DNA of 64,000 bases from Aquimarina algicola (GTDB lineage Bacteria > Bacteroidota > Bacteroidia > Flavobacteriales > Flavobacteriaceae), in contig NZ_VFWZ01000009.1 in assembly GCF_006443095.1 (NCBI RefSeq), positions 62,001-126,000 of the forward strand, in the 5' to 3' direction. The notes under the pieces were generated by a model. The model searched no databases and had not been told where the DNA came from. It saw only the letters and a program-made list of their open reading frames with translations. How positions within the stretch are numbered: position 1 is the first letter of the stretch; each line of letters opens with the position of its first letter. A program made the translations under genes and the position numbers. This document shows positions 8,679 through 16,555 of this stretch, piece by piece.

Positions 8679-8714
8679 TACCCGAAAAACTTAAAAACAT
8701 TATTAAGTCGGGTA
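8679..8714. repeat. Imperfect inverted repeat in the curlin upstream region
   Basis: TACCCGA at 8679-8685 pairs with TCGGGTA at 8708-8714, and CTTAA at 8690-8694 pairs with TTAAG at 8703-8707, leaving a four-base A bulge. It lies downstream of the small gene at 8752-8877 and about 180 bases upstream of the curlin-repeat start. It lacks a T-run on the minus strand, so it may be a regulatory hairpin rather than a terminator. Confidence 0.4.
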
Positions 8715-8751
8715 AAAATAGATAACAGTGTATTTTACAAATAATTTTTAA

Positions 8752-8877
8752 TTAATCAAGCATTCCCATTTTCCAGATAACGATAATCATTGATAAAATG
8801 GCAATAACAAAAAAACCAATGTAAATGTAAGAGCTTCTCTTTTTGTGAGAAGAACCTAAATCACCTGGGGGTTTCAT
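8752..8877 (-). CDS. Small single-span membrane protein (41 residues)
   Basis: An ORF of 41 codons with an ATG at 8877 and TAA at 8752-8754. The N-terminus MKPPGDLGSSHKKRSS is hydrophilic and basic. It is followed by one membrane span (about residues 17-35, with IGFFVIAILSMIIVIW) and a short tail ending KMGMLD. The positive N-terminal side suggests an N-in orientation. The layout (polar, basic, one hydrophobic helix, clean stop) argues for a real gene over chance. It lies between the thioesterase gene (start 9414, stop 8932) and the curlin-repeat gene, 55 nt after the thioesterase stop, and could be the third gene of that transcript. No function can be assigned. Confidence 0.55.
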   Translation of the reverse strand: MKPPGDLGSSHKKRSSYIYIGFFVIAILSMIIVIWKMGMLD

Positions 8878-8931
8878 AGGATTTTGGCATTAAGTTGTTG
8901 TTATCTATAAGACTTGTAATTAAAAGAAATG

Positions 8932-9414
8932 TTACACTTTTTGAGGTTTTAATTTTAAAATTCTTTCTTCAAAGGTTTTTTCAGTTATTGGTTTTTCGAT
9001 AGCGTCGAATAATTTGATAAGTTCTTCGTTGTGATTCCATCTTTTTTGTTGTAACAAATTGAAATGTACAAATGTGCTCCACAATACTGCTTTTAATACC
9101 GTTTTATCGTGATTCCACATTCTTATTTCTACATGTAGTTCGTTTTCTGTAAATTTTCTTAATTGTGAGTCAATGATTACTTCTTCCATCAGTAATGCAG
9201 GTTTCAGGTAAGCAATCTGATTTGTGCTTACGACCCAACTTATACCTTGTGTTTTTGCCAGCTCGAAGATATCGAGGTTATAAAACTTGTCTATTTGATC
9301 TTCTCTGGCATTGATCATATAATTGATATAAGCAGCATTGTTTAGGTGATTAAAAGGATCGCAATCTTGAAATCTTATTTTGGCTTTACTCTCTAGTACT
9401 TTTAATAATTCCAT
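8932..9414 (-). CDS. Acyl-CoA thioesterase, 4HBT hotdog family (YbgC/FadM type)
   Basis: Hydrolyses acyl-CoA thioesters in the cytosol; chain-length preference is unknown. The 160 residues fit a single hotdog domain. The active-site region RFQDCDPFNHLNNAAYINYM (about residues 15-34) carries the catalytic aspartate and the HxNNAxY motif of the family. The central helix and strands follow, with WVVSTNQIAYLKPALLME near 60-77. The start is at the hydrophobic MELLKVLESKAKIRF. A TetR gene lies 48 nt upstream on the same strand, and an inverted repeat matching the one before tetR lies in that gap (9429-9442), so expression is probably controlled by that regulator. Confidence 0.88.
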   Translation of the reverse strand: MELLKVLESKAKIRFQDCDPFNHLNNAAYINYMINAREDQIDKFYNLDIFELAKTQGISWVVSTNQIAYLKPALLMEEVIIDSQLRKFTENELHVEIRMWNHDKTVLKAVLWSTFVHFNLLQQKRWNHNEELIKLFDAIEKPITEKTFEERILKLKPQKV

Positions 9415-9428
9415 AGTTTCTATGTTTT

Positions 9429-9442
9429 ATACCATTTGGTAT
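9429..9442. promoter_or_regulatory. Candidate TetR operator before the thioesterase gene
   Basis: ATACCATTTGGTAT is an inverted repeat (ATACCA, two T, TGGTAT) in the 48-nt gap between tetR and the thioesterase gene. Nearly the same half-sites, ATACC and GGTAT, recur at 10094-10107 upstream of tetR. Sharing of half-sites and position supports an operator; binding itself is inferred. Confidence 0.6.
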
Positions 9443-9462
9443 ATTTTTAAGTAAAAAAATGA

Positions 9463-10059
9463 TTATATTTTTAATTCTCGTATAATAATATTATCTATTT
9501 GATCCATCGTTTGTAGGATATAACTATTATCTTCCATCGTTTGAGACATAAAAATAGCTCCTGTAATCATGGTATAAAACTGATTTGAATATACAGAAGC
9601 ATCTATATTAGCTGATATTTCTTTGTTATATTGGCCAGATACGATAATCTCTGCCAGATTTCCTTTAATTTTAGATATTGTAAATTTTACCCTTTTCATT
9701 AATAAGGGATTTTGATGTTTGGCATCTACTCCCATATTAAGAATCGGACAGCCACCTAACTCTTGACTAAAATCATAATAATTTCTGTAGAAATCTGTAA
9801 TGAGTAATAGTTTTTCTAATGGTGAATTACTTTTTGATTGATGGTGAGCAATACGTCTAAGCACATTTTTTACAGTTTCGTTGAAAGCAGCAATTGCTAA
9901 ATCCTCTTTATTTTTGAAATTACCATATATAGCACCTTTTGTTAAACGAGTAGCTTTTGTAATATCACTCATACTTGTAGCTGCGTATCCATTTTTATTA
10001 AAAATGGGTGCTACAGTTTTAATAATAAAATCTGTTGTTTGCTCTGATTTGGTTAACAT
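9463..10059 (-). CDS. TetR/AcrR family transcriptional regulator
   Basis: A DNA-binding repressor of 198 residues, typical length. The N-terminal HTH runs from about residue 8 to 55, with NGYAATSMSDITKATRLT and KGAIYGNFKNKEDLAIAAF showing the tetracycline-repressor signature (T-K-G-A-I-Y-x-x-F). The C-terminal ligand domain (about 70-198) includes GGCPILNMGVDA near 102-113, as in regulators of fatty-acid or small-molecule efflux genes. It precedes the acyl-CoA thioesterase gene by 48 nt on the same strand. The matching inverted repeats before both genes suggest autoregulation and control of the thioesterase, perhaps in response to an acyl compound (inference). Confidence 0.9.
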   Translation of the reverse strand: MLTKSEQTTDFIIKTVAPIFNKNGYAATSMSDITKATRLTKGAIYGNFKNKEDLAIAAFNETVKNVLRRIAHHQSKSNSPLEKLLLITDFYRNYYDFSQELGGCPILNMGVDAKHQNPLLMKRVKFTISKIKGNLAEIIVSGQYNKEISANIDASVYSNQFYTMITGAIFMSQTMEDNSYILQTMDQIDNIIIRELKI

Positions 10060-10093
10060 GATGCTTACAAATTATTGTAAATATACTAAAAAT

Positions 10094-10107
10094 ATACCAA
10101 ACGGTAT
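10094..10107. promoter_or_regulatory. Candidate TetR operator upstream of tetR
   Basis: ATACCAAACGGTAT has ATACC and GGTAT half-sites, as at 9429-9442. It lies 35-48 bases before the tetR start at 10059, a position suited to autorepression. Confidence 0.6.
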
Positions 10108-10147
10108 TTTTTATTCTTGTTTGAATATCGTTAACTATGTTTTGAAG

Positions 10148-10795
10148 CTAATTTTGACCGGTTATACTATACATCATATCCAAAGGCTCTCTGTTTGTGA
10201 TGCTTTTTGGTAGATTACAAGCGTTTTCGATATTTAATTTTTGGTAGTTTGAAAGGATAGTAAATTTTTCGAGAGCCGCTTGGGCTTGATCACAGTCTAC
10301 GGTTATATTTTTTACGTAGTTGGTTTTAACTTTTTTTCGATAATTACTTCGGTTTTCAAAATCTTTAAACTGACATTTGATTGCATTTCCGTCTTTAAAA
10401 TAAAAGCGTTCTTCAAATGTGAGGTTAACATTTACTAATTTGCGTTTTCCAGAAGATTTTTTTTCATAATCTTTATACCATATATCATGTATAGAGTATT
10501 GAAAGAACAATTGATCATCCCAGACATAAAATTCATCTCTATATTTCACGTGTCCTACTGTATAGGTATGTATGATATGCTTCAGTTCATTTCCATTATA
10601 ATAAAAGCTAATGCTACCTTTATCAGAAGATTCATTACAAGAATATTCTGTATGGTGTTGTCTTAGTGTATTAGTGTCTACCAATTCTCTGATGAGTTGG
10701 TATTTATTTTTGATATCAAAAAATACACCTCTTTTGTTCTGTCCAAAAGAAAAAGAAGAGATATAGAATATGACAATAAAAATAATTGGTTTCAT
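10148..10795 (-). CDS. Hypothetical secreted protein
   Basis: A protein of about 215 residues that I do not recognise. A signal peptide occupies the first 18-20 residues (IIFIVIFYISSFSFG, cleavage before QNKRG). The mature chain is rich in aromatic residues and Lys with an alternating strand pattern, for example GSISFYYNGNELKHIIH and RDEFYVWDDQLFFQYSI, suggesting an all-beta fold. Two cysteines (in EYSCNES and VDCDQ) could form a disulfide. A start at 10804 (MHI before MKP) is also possible; I chose MKPIIF because it gives a standard signal peptide. It is followed on the same strand by tetR after an 88-nt gap holding the operator, so it is probably a separate unit. Confidence 0.7.
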   Translation of the reverse strand: MKPIIFIVIFYISSFSFGQNKRGVFFDIKNKYQLIRELVDTNTLRQHHTEYSCNESSDKGSISFYYNGNELKHIIHTYTVGHVKYRDEFYVWDDQLFFQYSIHDIWYKDYEKKSSGKRKLVNVNLTFEERFYFKDGNAIKCQFKDFENRSNYRKKVKTNYVKNITVDCDQAQAALEKFTILSNYQKLNIENACNLPKSITNREPLDMMYSITGQN

Positions 10796-10930
10796 AATAT
10801 GCAATGTAGCTAAAATCTGCTTTTTTCTATAAGTAAGTTATTAACTGTTTTATGGTTAAAATTGTTTATATGTACGGTTAAACCGTAAAAAATAAGATGA
10901 TACAAAGATTATAAACCTTGTAAGTTTTGT

Positions 10931-10973
10931 TCAAAAAAATAGAGCAATTAACATAATACGTTGTTAATTGCTC
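10931..10973 (-). terminator. Intrinsic terminator after clpB
   Basis: A 12-bp inverted repeat (GAGCAATTAACA at 10942-10953 with its complement at 10962-10973) is followed on the minus strand by a run of seven T, 30 nt past the clpB stop. Confidence 0.85.
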
Positions 10974-11003
10974 CATTTGATATGTATTTTATGCTATTGT
11001 TGA

Positions 11004-13604
11004 CTAAGAAACCAGATTTTCTTGGTTTCTAAAAACAATATTTCCATCAAATTCATCAAGTAAGATTATTTGATCTGTAGTAACAGTACCTCCTAATATT
11101 TCTTTAGAAAGTTTATTTAAAACTTCTTTTTGAATTGTTCTCTTTACAGGCCTAGCACCGAATTCAGGTTGAAAACCTTTTTCTGCAAGATGTTCAATTG
11201 CTTGTTCTGTGGCCTTGATAGTGATATGCTGTTGCGACAGCATTTTTGATACACTTTTGATTTGTAGTTGGACAATCTGTTTTATATTTGACTTAGTAAG
11301 TGGAGAAAACATAATGATATCATCGATTCTGTTTAAAAATTCTGGTCTTACGGTTTGTTTTAATAATCCTAAGACTTCGATTTTTGAACTCTCCATAGCG
11401 GTATCCATATCTTCAATAGCTTCAAATTTATCTTGTATGATATGGCTTCCTATATTACTGGTCATAATGATTATTGTGTTTTTAAAATCTGCAACGCGAC
11501 CTTTGTTGTCTGTTAATCTTCCTTCATCAAGAACCTGAAGCAAAATATTAAAAGTATCAGGGTGCGCTTTTTCGATTTCATCTAGTAATATCACCGAATA
11601 TGGTTTTCTTCTTACGGCTTCTGTAAGTTGTCCTCCTTCATCATAGCCAACATATCCGGGAGGTGCTCCTACTAGTCTGCTTACAGAGTGGCGTTCTTGA
11701 TATTCGCTCATGTCTATGCGGGTCATAGCACTTTCGTCATTAAAGAGATACTCGGCCAATGCTTTTGCCAATTCTGTTTTTCCGACTCCGGTTGTTCCCA
11801 AAAATAAGAATGATCCGATAGGTTTTTTCTGATCTTGTAAACCTGCTCTACTTCTTCTTACGGCATCACTAATAGCTTGTATAGCTTCAAATTGTCCGAC
11901 AACACGTTTTTGAAGTTCTTTCTCTAGTACCAATAATTTTTCTCGTTCACTTTGTAACATTTTGGTAACGGGTACACCTGTCCATTTGGCAACAACTTCT
12001 GCAATATCATCGTTAGTTACTTCTTCCTTAATCAACGATGTTTTACTTTGTTGTTCATTGAGTTGTTTTTGAAGTTCATCTAGTTTTTCCTGAGCTTCTT
12101 TGATTTTGCCATAGCGTAATTCTGCTACCTTACCATAATCGCCATTTCGTTCTGCTCTTTCTGCATCATTCTTGTATTCTTCAATATTGGTTTTTGTGTT
12201 TTGGATAGCATCTACAACCTCTTTTTCGCTTTGCCATTTAGAAAAAATTTCATTACGCTCTTCTTTTATATTTGCAAGGTCTGCATTAAGCGCACTAAGT
12301 TTATTTTCGTCATTTTCTCGTTTTATAGCTTCGATTTCGATTTCTAATTGCATTATTTTTCTATCCAGTACATCAAGTTCTTCTGGTTTAGAATTGATTT
12401 CCATTCGCAATTTTGAGGCAGCTTCATCCATAAGATCTATGGCCTTATCAGGCAAAAATCTATTGGTTATATAGCGTTGTGAAAGCTCTACAGCAGCAAT
12501 AATAGCTTCATCTTTGATACGAACTTTGTGATGTGTTTCATATTTCTCCTTAATTCCTCTCAAGATAGATATAGCACTCTCGGTATCCGGTTCATCAACT
12601 ATAACCTTTTGAAAACGTCTCTCTAAGGCTTTATCTTTTTCAAAATACTTTTGATATTCGTCTAATGTTGTCGCTCCGATAGCCCTTAGCTCTCCTCTTG
12701 CCAAAGCAGGTTTTAAGATATTGGCTGCATCCATTGCGCCCTGACCACCTCCAGCACCTACTAGCGTATGGATTTCGTCTATAAATAATACAATATCGCC
12801 ATCACTAGTTGTCACTTCTTTAACTACGGCTTTAAGTCTTTCTTCAAATTCTCCTTTGAACTTGGCACCAGCTATAAGTGCTCCCATATCTAAAGAAAAA
12901 ATTTGCTTGTCCTTTAGATTTTCAGGAATATCGCCTGCTATGATACGATGTGCTAGTCCTTCGGCAATTGCGGTTTTACCAACACCGGGTTCTCCTACCA
13001 GCATAGGATTGTTTTTGGTACGTCTGGATAAGATCTGTAATACACGTCTTATTTCTTCGTCACGTCCGATTACAGGGTCCAGTTTTCCACTTTCGGCCAT
13101 CTCGTTCAAGTTTTTGGCGTACTTAGCAAGTGCTTGATATGTATCTTCGGCACTTTGAGAAGTTACTTTTTCACCATTTCTAATTTCGTTGACAGCTTCA
13201 TTAAGATGTTTTTCTGTTACTCCCTGATCTTTTAAAATTTGGGCGATCTTACTTTTGGATTTAAAGATAGCTATGACCAGATGTTCAATGGAAACATATT
13301 CATCATCCATTTTTTTTGCGATGATAGTAGCTTCATTCAGAGCCGTTCCTGCTTCTCTGGATAATTGTAATTCTCCTCCGGATACTTTGGGAAAACTTTG
13401 CAATGTACTGTCCAAAACTTGCTGTAATAGATTAATGTTAACATTTAGTTTCTTTAATAAGAATGGAAGTACATTTTCATCTACATCAAAAATGGCTTTA
13501 AAAATATGCTCGTTTTCTATTTGTTGATGACCAAAACCTTGCGCAAGTTGCTGCGCTTGTTGTATGGTTTCTTGTGATTTTATAGTGAAATTATTAAAAT
13601 TCAT
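11004..13604 (-). CDS. clpB: ATP-dependent chaperone ClpB
   Basis: A hexameric AAA+ disaggregase that works with DnaK to rescue aggregated proteins after heat or other stress. The 866 residues match full-length ClpB. The N-domain (about 1-150) starts MNFNNFTIKSQE. NBD1 holds Walker A GEPGVGKTA near 205 and Walker B VLFIDEIHTL near 275. A Glu/Lys-rich coiled-coil middle domain spans about 400-530, as in ClpB but not ClpA or ClpX. NBD2 holds GTTGVGKTE near 605 and ILLDEIEKAH near 675. It is a single-gene transcript with its own terminator. The 217-nt upstream region has no clear -33/-7 pair by eye. No CIRCE-like repeat was seen. Confidence 0.97.
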   Translation of the reverse strand: MNFNNFTIKSQETIQQAQQLAQGFGHQQIENEHIFKAIFDVDENVLPFLLKKLNVNINLLQQVLDSTLQSFPKVSGGELQLSREAGTALNEATIIAKKMDDEYVSIEHLVIAIFKSKSKIAQILKDQGVTEKHLNEAVNEIRNGEKVTSQSAEDTYQALAKYAKNLNEMAESGKLDPVIGRDEEIRRVLQILSRRTKNNPMLVGEPGVGKTAIAEGLAHRIIAGDIPENLKDKQIFSLDMGALIAGAKFKGEFEERLKAVVKEVTTSDGDIVLFIDEIHTLVGAGGGQGAMDAANILKPALARGELRAIGATTLDEYQKYFEKDKALERRFQKVIVDEPDTESAISILRGIKEKYETHHKVRIKDEAIIAAVELSQRYITNRFLPDKAIDLMDEAASKLRMEINSKPEELDVLDRKIMQLEIEIEAIKRENDENKLSALNADLANIKEERNEIFSKWQSEKEVVDAIQNTKTNIEEYKNDAERAERNGDYGKVAELRYGKIKEAQEKLDELQKQLNEQQSKTSLIKEEVTNDDIAEVVAKWTGVPVTKMLQSEREKLLVLEKELQKRVVGQFEAIQAISDAVRRSRAGLQDQKKPIGSFLFLGTTGVGKTELAKALAEYLFNDESAMTRIDMSEYQERHSVSRLVGAPPGYVGYDEGGQLTEAVRRKPYSVILLDEIEKAHPDTFNILLQVLDEGRLTDNKGRVADFKNTIIIMTSNIGSHIIQDKFEAIEDMDTAMESSKIEVLGLLKQTVRPEFLNRIDDIIMFSPLTKSNIKQIVQLQIKSVSKMLSQQHITIKATEQAIEHLAEKGFQPEFGARPVKRTIQKEVLNKLSKEILGGTVTTDQIILLDEFDGNIVFRNQENLVS

Positions 13605-13777
13605 TTTACTGTTTATTTTGAGTTCGCTAGATCAAAATCAAATAATATTCCTATTGTATAAAAATGTCAAAATGTCTTGTTGGTGTAGAGTTTTGCTGAC
13701 TTTTTGACTTGTTGTAAAGTTACGTATTTGTTTGCGACAAAATATGATATTTATCAAGTTAATAGGAATCTATTGAC

Positions 13778-13785
13778 TAAGTTTG
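13778..13785 (+). promoter_or_regulatory. Candidate -7 box before ytxJ
   Basis: TAAGTTTG matches TAnnTTTG 36 nt upstream of the ATG at 13822. No TTG is found at the preferred -33 spacing, so this is a partial match. Confidence 0.4.
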
Positions 13786-13821
13786 TAAAGAAAAAGATTA
13801 GTTTATCAGTATATTTTATAT

Positions 13822-14217
13822 ATGGGAATATTTAAAAAATTGTTTGGGTCAGAAGGACAAGAACATAAAGAAGAAAAGCAAGCATTGCCTTGGCAGGAAT
13901 TAAAAACGATAGAACAGTTAGATCAAATATTAGATGCATCTAGTACTAGAACGCAAGCCATTTTTAAGCATTCGACAAGATGTGGTATTAGTAGAATGGT
14001 CATTCGTAATTTTGAAGATAGCTTCGATATACCAGAAGGGCAAGTTGATTTATATTATTTAGATTTATTAAATCATAGAGATGTATCATCTGAGATTTCT
14101 TCAAAATTTCAGGTTTTTCATGAATCACCACAATTTATTGTGATAAGAAATGGTGCTACAGTTCATCATTCATCTCATAGTATGATTACACCACAAGTTT
14201 TACATCAGTTTATTTAA
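13822..14217 (+). CDS. ytxJ: Bacillithiol-linked monothiol bacilliredoxin YtxJ
   Basis: A small thioredoxin-fold protein (131 residues) thought to act on bacillithiol-protein mixed disulfides. The leader MGIFKKLFG is followed by a charged linker, then the domain from about residue 22 (LPWQELKTIEQLDQIL). The active site is KHSTRCGISRMV (about 48-59), with a single Cys in the TRCGIS motif as in the YtxJ/DUF2847 family, and the cis-Pro region ESPQFIVIRNG is near 101-111. No signal peptide is visible, so it is cytosolic. It ends 14 nt before a strong terminator and stands alone, just upstream of the ter locus but not cotranscribed with it. Confidence 0.88.
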   Translation: MGIFKKLFGSEGQEHKEEKQALPWQELKTIEQLDQILDASSTRTQAIFKHSTRCGISRMVIRNFEDSFDIPEGQVDLYYLDLLNHRDVSSEISSKFQVFHESPQFIVIRNGATVHHSSHSMITPQVLHQFI

Positions 14218-14230
14218 ATTATAAAAGCTT

Positions 14231-14276
14231 AAAAACAAAAGGCGGCAATTACCAGTAATTGCCGCCTTTTGTTTTT
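14231..14276. terminator. Strong intrinsic terminator after ytxJ
   Basis: AAAAACAAAAGGCGGCAATTAC pairs with its exact reverse complement across a two-base loop, ending in TTTTGTTTTT. It isolates ytxJ from the ter operon downstream. Confidence 0.9.
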
Positions 14277-14651
14277 ATTTGATCGACGTTTAAATGTTTT
14301 ATCAATATAGAGAAAAATATTGAATGATAATATAAAACATAATTAATGATCAATTTTTGACAGTACGATTCTCCTTAAATAATTTTTTAAAAGGAAGTGT
14401 TTATCATTATAAGTTGGATGCCAAATAATAGTTCGATTAAATTACTATGATGATAACAAAAGTTAAAATAATGAACGATCATCGTTAATTTAATTTATTA
14501 AGAGACATCTTGTATTGTTTTTAAAAACATTTTTTTATATTGGATGCATATTTTTAAGATTATATTAATAAATACTAGATTTTTGTAGCATTTTATTGAT
14601 AAATCTATCCCCAAATAAATTAGAGCTTAACAATTAATTAACATGTAAAAT
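14277..14651. other. Gene-free stretch upstream of the ter operon
   Basis: This 375-base AT-rich region has no ORF of note. It must contain the promoter of the TerD-to-exchanger operon, but I found no good TAnnTTTG box; the nearest is TAGATTTTTG around 14576-14585. A 13-bp inverted repeat lies at 14474-14486. Confidence 0.6.
14474..14486. promoter_or_regulatory. Short palindrome upstream of the ter operon
   Basis: AACGATCATCGTT is a palindrome with a one-base centre, 166 nt before the first terD start. It is the clearest symmetrical element in this promoter region and a possible operator, though short enough to occur by chance. Confidence 0.3.
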
Positions 14652-15275
14652 ATGGCAATAAACTTACAAAAAGGACAAAAAATTGAGCTTGAACTGTCCA
14701 AACTAACTATCGGGTTAGGGTGGGATCCTAATGAAGGAACCGGACATGATTTTGATCTCGATGCTTCCGCATTTTTATTAAATGAAGATAGAAAACTATC
14801 TTCAGAATCTCATTTTATATTTTATAACAATTTATGTGGTCTAGGACATAACGAGAATAATCCTTGTGAAAAAAATGGCTGTACTAATGGCGAGTTTGGA
14901 GTTAGACATACAGGAGATGATCCAGATGGAAGTTCTAGTGACGGAGATGATGATGAAGCAATTATAGTTGACCTTAATCTTTTACCAGAAAGTGTTAACG
15001 AACTATTATTTGTAGTTACAATTGATGACTTTGAAACTAGAAAACAGAATTTTGGACAAGTGAGAAATTCTTACATCAGAATCGTTAATAATGTAACAAA
15101 TGAAGTAGTAGCAAAATATGAACTTGATGAAGATTTTTCAATTGAAACAGCAGTAGAATTCGGGAGGTTATACAAAAGAAATAGTCAATGGAAGTTTGAA
15201 GCTTCTGGGATAGGATATAAGGAAGACTTAGGCTATTTTGTAAGTAAACATTATTCTGGAGAAGTAATTAAATAA
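14652..15275 (+). CDS. TerD family protein 1, with a Cys/His insertion
   Basis: First gene of the ter operon; 207 residues, close to canonical TerD (about 190). TerD domains bind Ca2+ and belong to stress and tellurite-resistance systems. Seen here: MAINLQKGQK at the start, GLGWD at 21-25, DFDLDAS at 33-39, HTGDD at 86-90 and the acidic Ca-binding loop with GDDDE at 98-102. A later block, RKQNFGQVRNSYIRIV, is near 138-153. Between the second and third strands an extra segment holds C62, H66, C72 and C77, absent from the other three paralogues and possibly a metal site. The next terD starts 10 nt downstream. No signal peptide is present. Confidence 0.92.
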   Translation: MAINLQKGQKIELELSKLTIGLGWDPNEGTGHDFDLDASAFLLNEDRKLSSESHFIFYNNLCGLGHNENNPCEKNGCTNGEFGVRHTGDDPDGSSSDGDDDEAIIVDLNLLPESVNELLFVVTIDDFETRKQNFGQVRNSYIRIVNNVTNEVVAKYELDEDFSIETAVEFGRLYKRNSQWKFEASGIGYKEDLGYFVSKHYSGEVIK

Positions 15276-15285
15276 ATCTAAATAA

Positions 15286-15840
15286 ATGGCAATCAATTTA
15301 CAAAAAGGACAAAGAGAAACTTTATCAACCGGTAATTTTACAATTGGACTAGGTTGGGATACAAATGAAACATCAACAGGTGTAGATTTTGATCTGGATG
15401 CCTCTGTTTTTATTTTAGGAGAGAACAAGAAAATATTATCAGATCAACATTTTGTTTTTTATAATAATCTAAAATCTCCAGATGGTTCTGTTGAGCATAC
15501 AGGAGATAATAGAACGGGAGAAGGTGATGGAGATGACGAATCAATTTTAATAGATTTATCTAAAATTGATGCTAATGCTGCCGAAATATGTATTGTTGTT
15601 ACTATAGATGAATACGAAGCCAGAAAACAAAATTTTGGACAAGTAAGAAATTCATTTGTTAGAATTGTGGATAATAATTCTAATTCAGAACTCATGAAGT
15701 TTGAGTTAGACGAAGATTTTTCTGTTGAAACAGCTGTAGAATTCGGAAGGATTTATAAAAGAAACGGAGAATGGAAATTTGAAGCAATAGGTACAGGTAT
15801 GAATGGTGGACTTCAAGCTTTCCTTGATAAATATAATTAA
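15286..15840 (+). CDS. TerD family protein 2
   Basis: A 184-residue protein, the closest of the four to standard TerD/TerE. It has the conserved start MAINLQKGQR, GLGWD at 21-25, DFDLDAS at 34-40, HTGDN at 71-75 and the acidic loop GDGDDE at 80-85, which in characterised TerD proteins contributes Ca2+ ligands. The blocks RKQNFGQVRNSFVRIV and FELDEDFSVETAVEFGR are nearly identical to TerD protein 1, showing a recent tandem duplication. It follows protein 1 by 10 nt and precedes protein 3 by 11 nt. Cytosolic, perhaps associating with membrane-bound partners of the locus (inference). Confidence 0.93.
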   Translation: MAINLQKGQRETLSTGNFTIGLGWDTNETSTGVDFDLDASVFILGENKKILSDQHFVFYNNLKSPDGSVEHTGDNRTGEGDGDDESILIDLSKIDANAAEICIVVTIDEYEARKQNFGQVRNSFVRIVDNNSNSELMKFELDEDFSVETAVEFGRIYKRNGEWKFEAIGTGMNGGLQAFLDKYN

Positions 15841-15851
15841 TCCTGTTTTTT

Positions 15852-16526
15852 ATGGCAATTAATTTATCAAAAGGACAGAAAATTGATTTAACCAAAAAAA
15901 ACTCATCAGGAGCAACAACAGGACTCTTAAAATTTTGTGTTGGTGTCAACTGGGGAGCAATAGAAATTAGTTATCTTCAAGAAGTAACAAAAGGTGGATT
16001 TCTTGGTTTTGGAGGAACAAAAGAGAAGGTGACCAAAAAAATCAAAAAAGCAGTAGACCTAGATGCAAGTTGTGGTTTATTTAATTCTAAAAACGAACTT
16101 GTTGACGTAGTATTTTATAAACAACTCGTTTCAAAAGATGCTTCGGTTCATCATAGTGGTGATGATCTAGAAGGAGATATGGACGGAGATGACGGATTAG
16201 ATAATGAAATTATCAGTGTAGAACTGAATAAGGTAAATCCATCTGTAGATAAAATAGTTTTCTTTTTGAATAGCTATAATAAACAAGATTTTGCAACAAT
16301 ACCCTTTGCATCAATTAGACTGTATGAAGGCACTCCTGAAAAAGTAACAAAAGTCTTTGCAAATTATGAGATCGCCTCAGATCCTAAATACAGCGGTTAT
16401 GTTTCTTTAATTCTCGGATCTCTTCATAAAGATAACGGAGAATGGAAATTTAATGCAATTGGAGATCCTGTAAAAGCAGAAGATCTGAAAGAAACCCTTT
16501 CAGTTATAACACAAAACTATTTGTAA
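15852..16526 (+). CDS. TerD family protein 3 (divergent subtype)
   Basis: A 224-residue TerD protein of a different subtype from the first two. It begins MAINLSKGQKIDLTKK, has GVNWG (31-35) in place of GLGWD, DLDASCGLF near 69-77, HHSGDDLEGDMDGDDG near 100-115 and the DNEIISVEL strand. A Gly/Lys-rich insertion (about 46-66, including GFLGFGGTKEKVTKKIKK) lengthens the first loop. The C-terminal block GSLHKDNGEWKFNAIGDP is shared by all four. It is paired with protein 4, which has the same GVNWG/HSGDD variant, so the locus holds two TerD pairs. It could interact with the VWA proteins downstream (inference). Confidence 0.92.
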   Translation: MAINLSKGQKIDLTKKNSSGATTGLLKFCVGVNWGAIEISYLQEVTKGGFLGFGGTKEKVTKKIKKAVDLDASCGLFNSKNELVDVVFYKQLVSKDASVHHSGDDLEGDMDGDDGLDNEIISVELNKVNPSVDKIVFFLNSYNKQDFATIPFASIRLYEGTPEKVTKVFANYEIASDPKYSGYVSLILGSLHKDNGEWKFNAIGDPVKAEDLKETLSVITQNYL

Positions 16527-16555
16527 ACACTAAATTCGATTAAAAAACGTAAAAT

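Noticed and set aside
15228..15428. Minus-strand ORFs inside the terD genes
   Set aside because: They are antisense to strong TerD coding sequence and have no family features.
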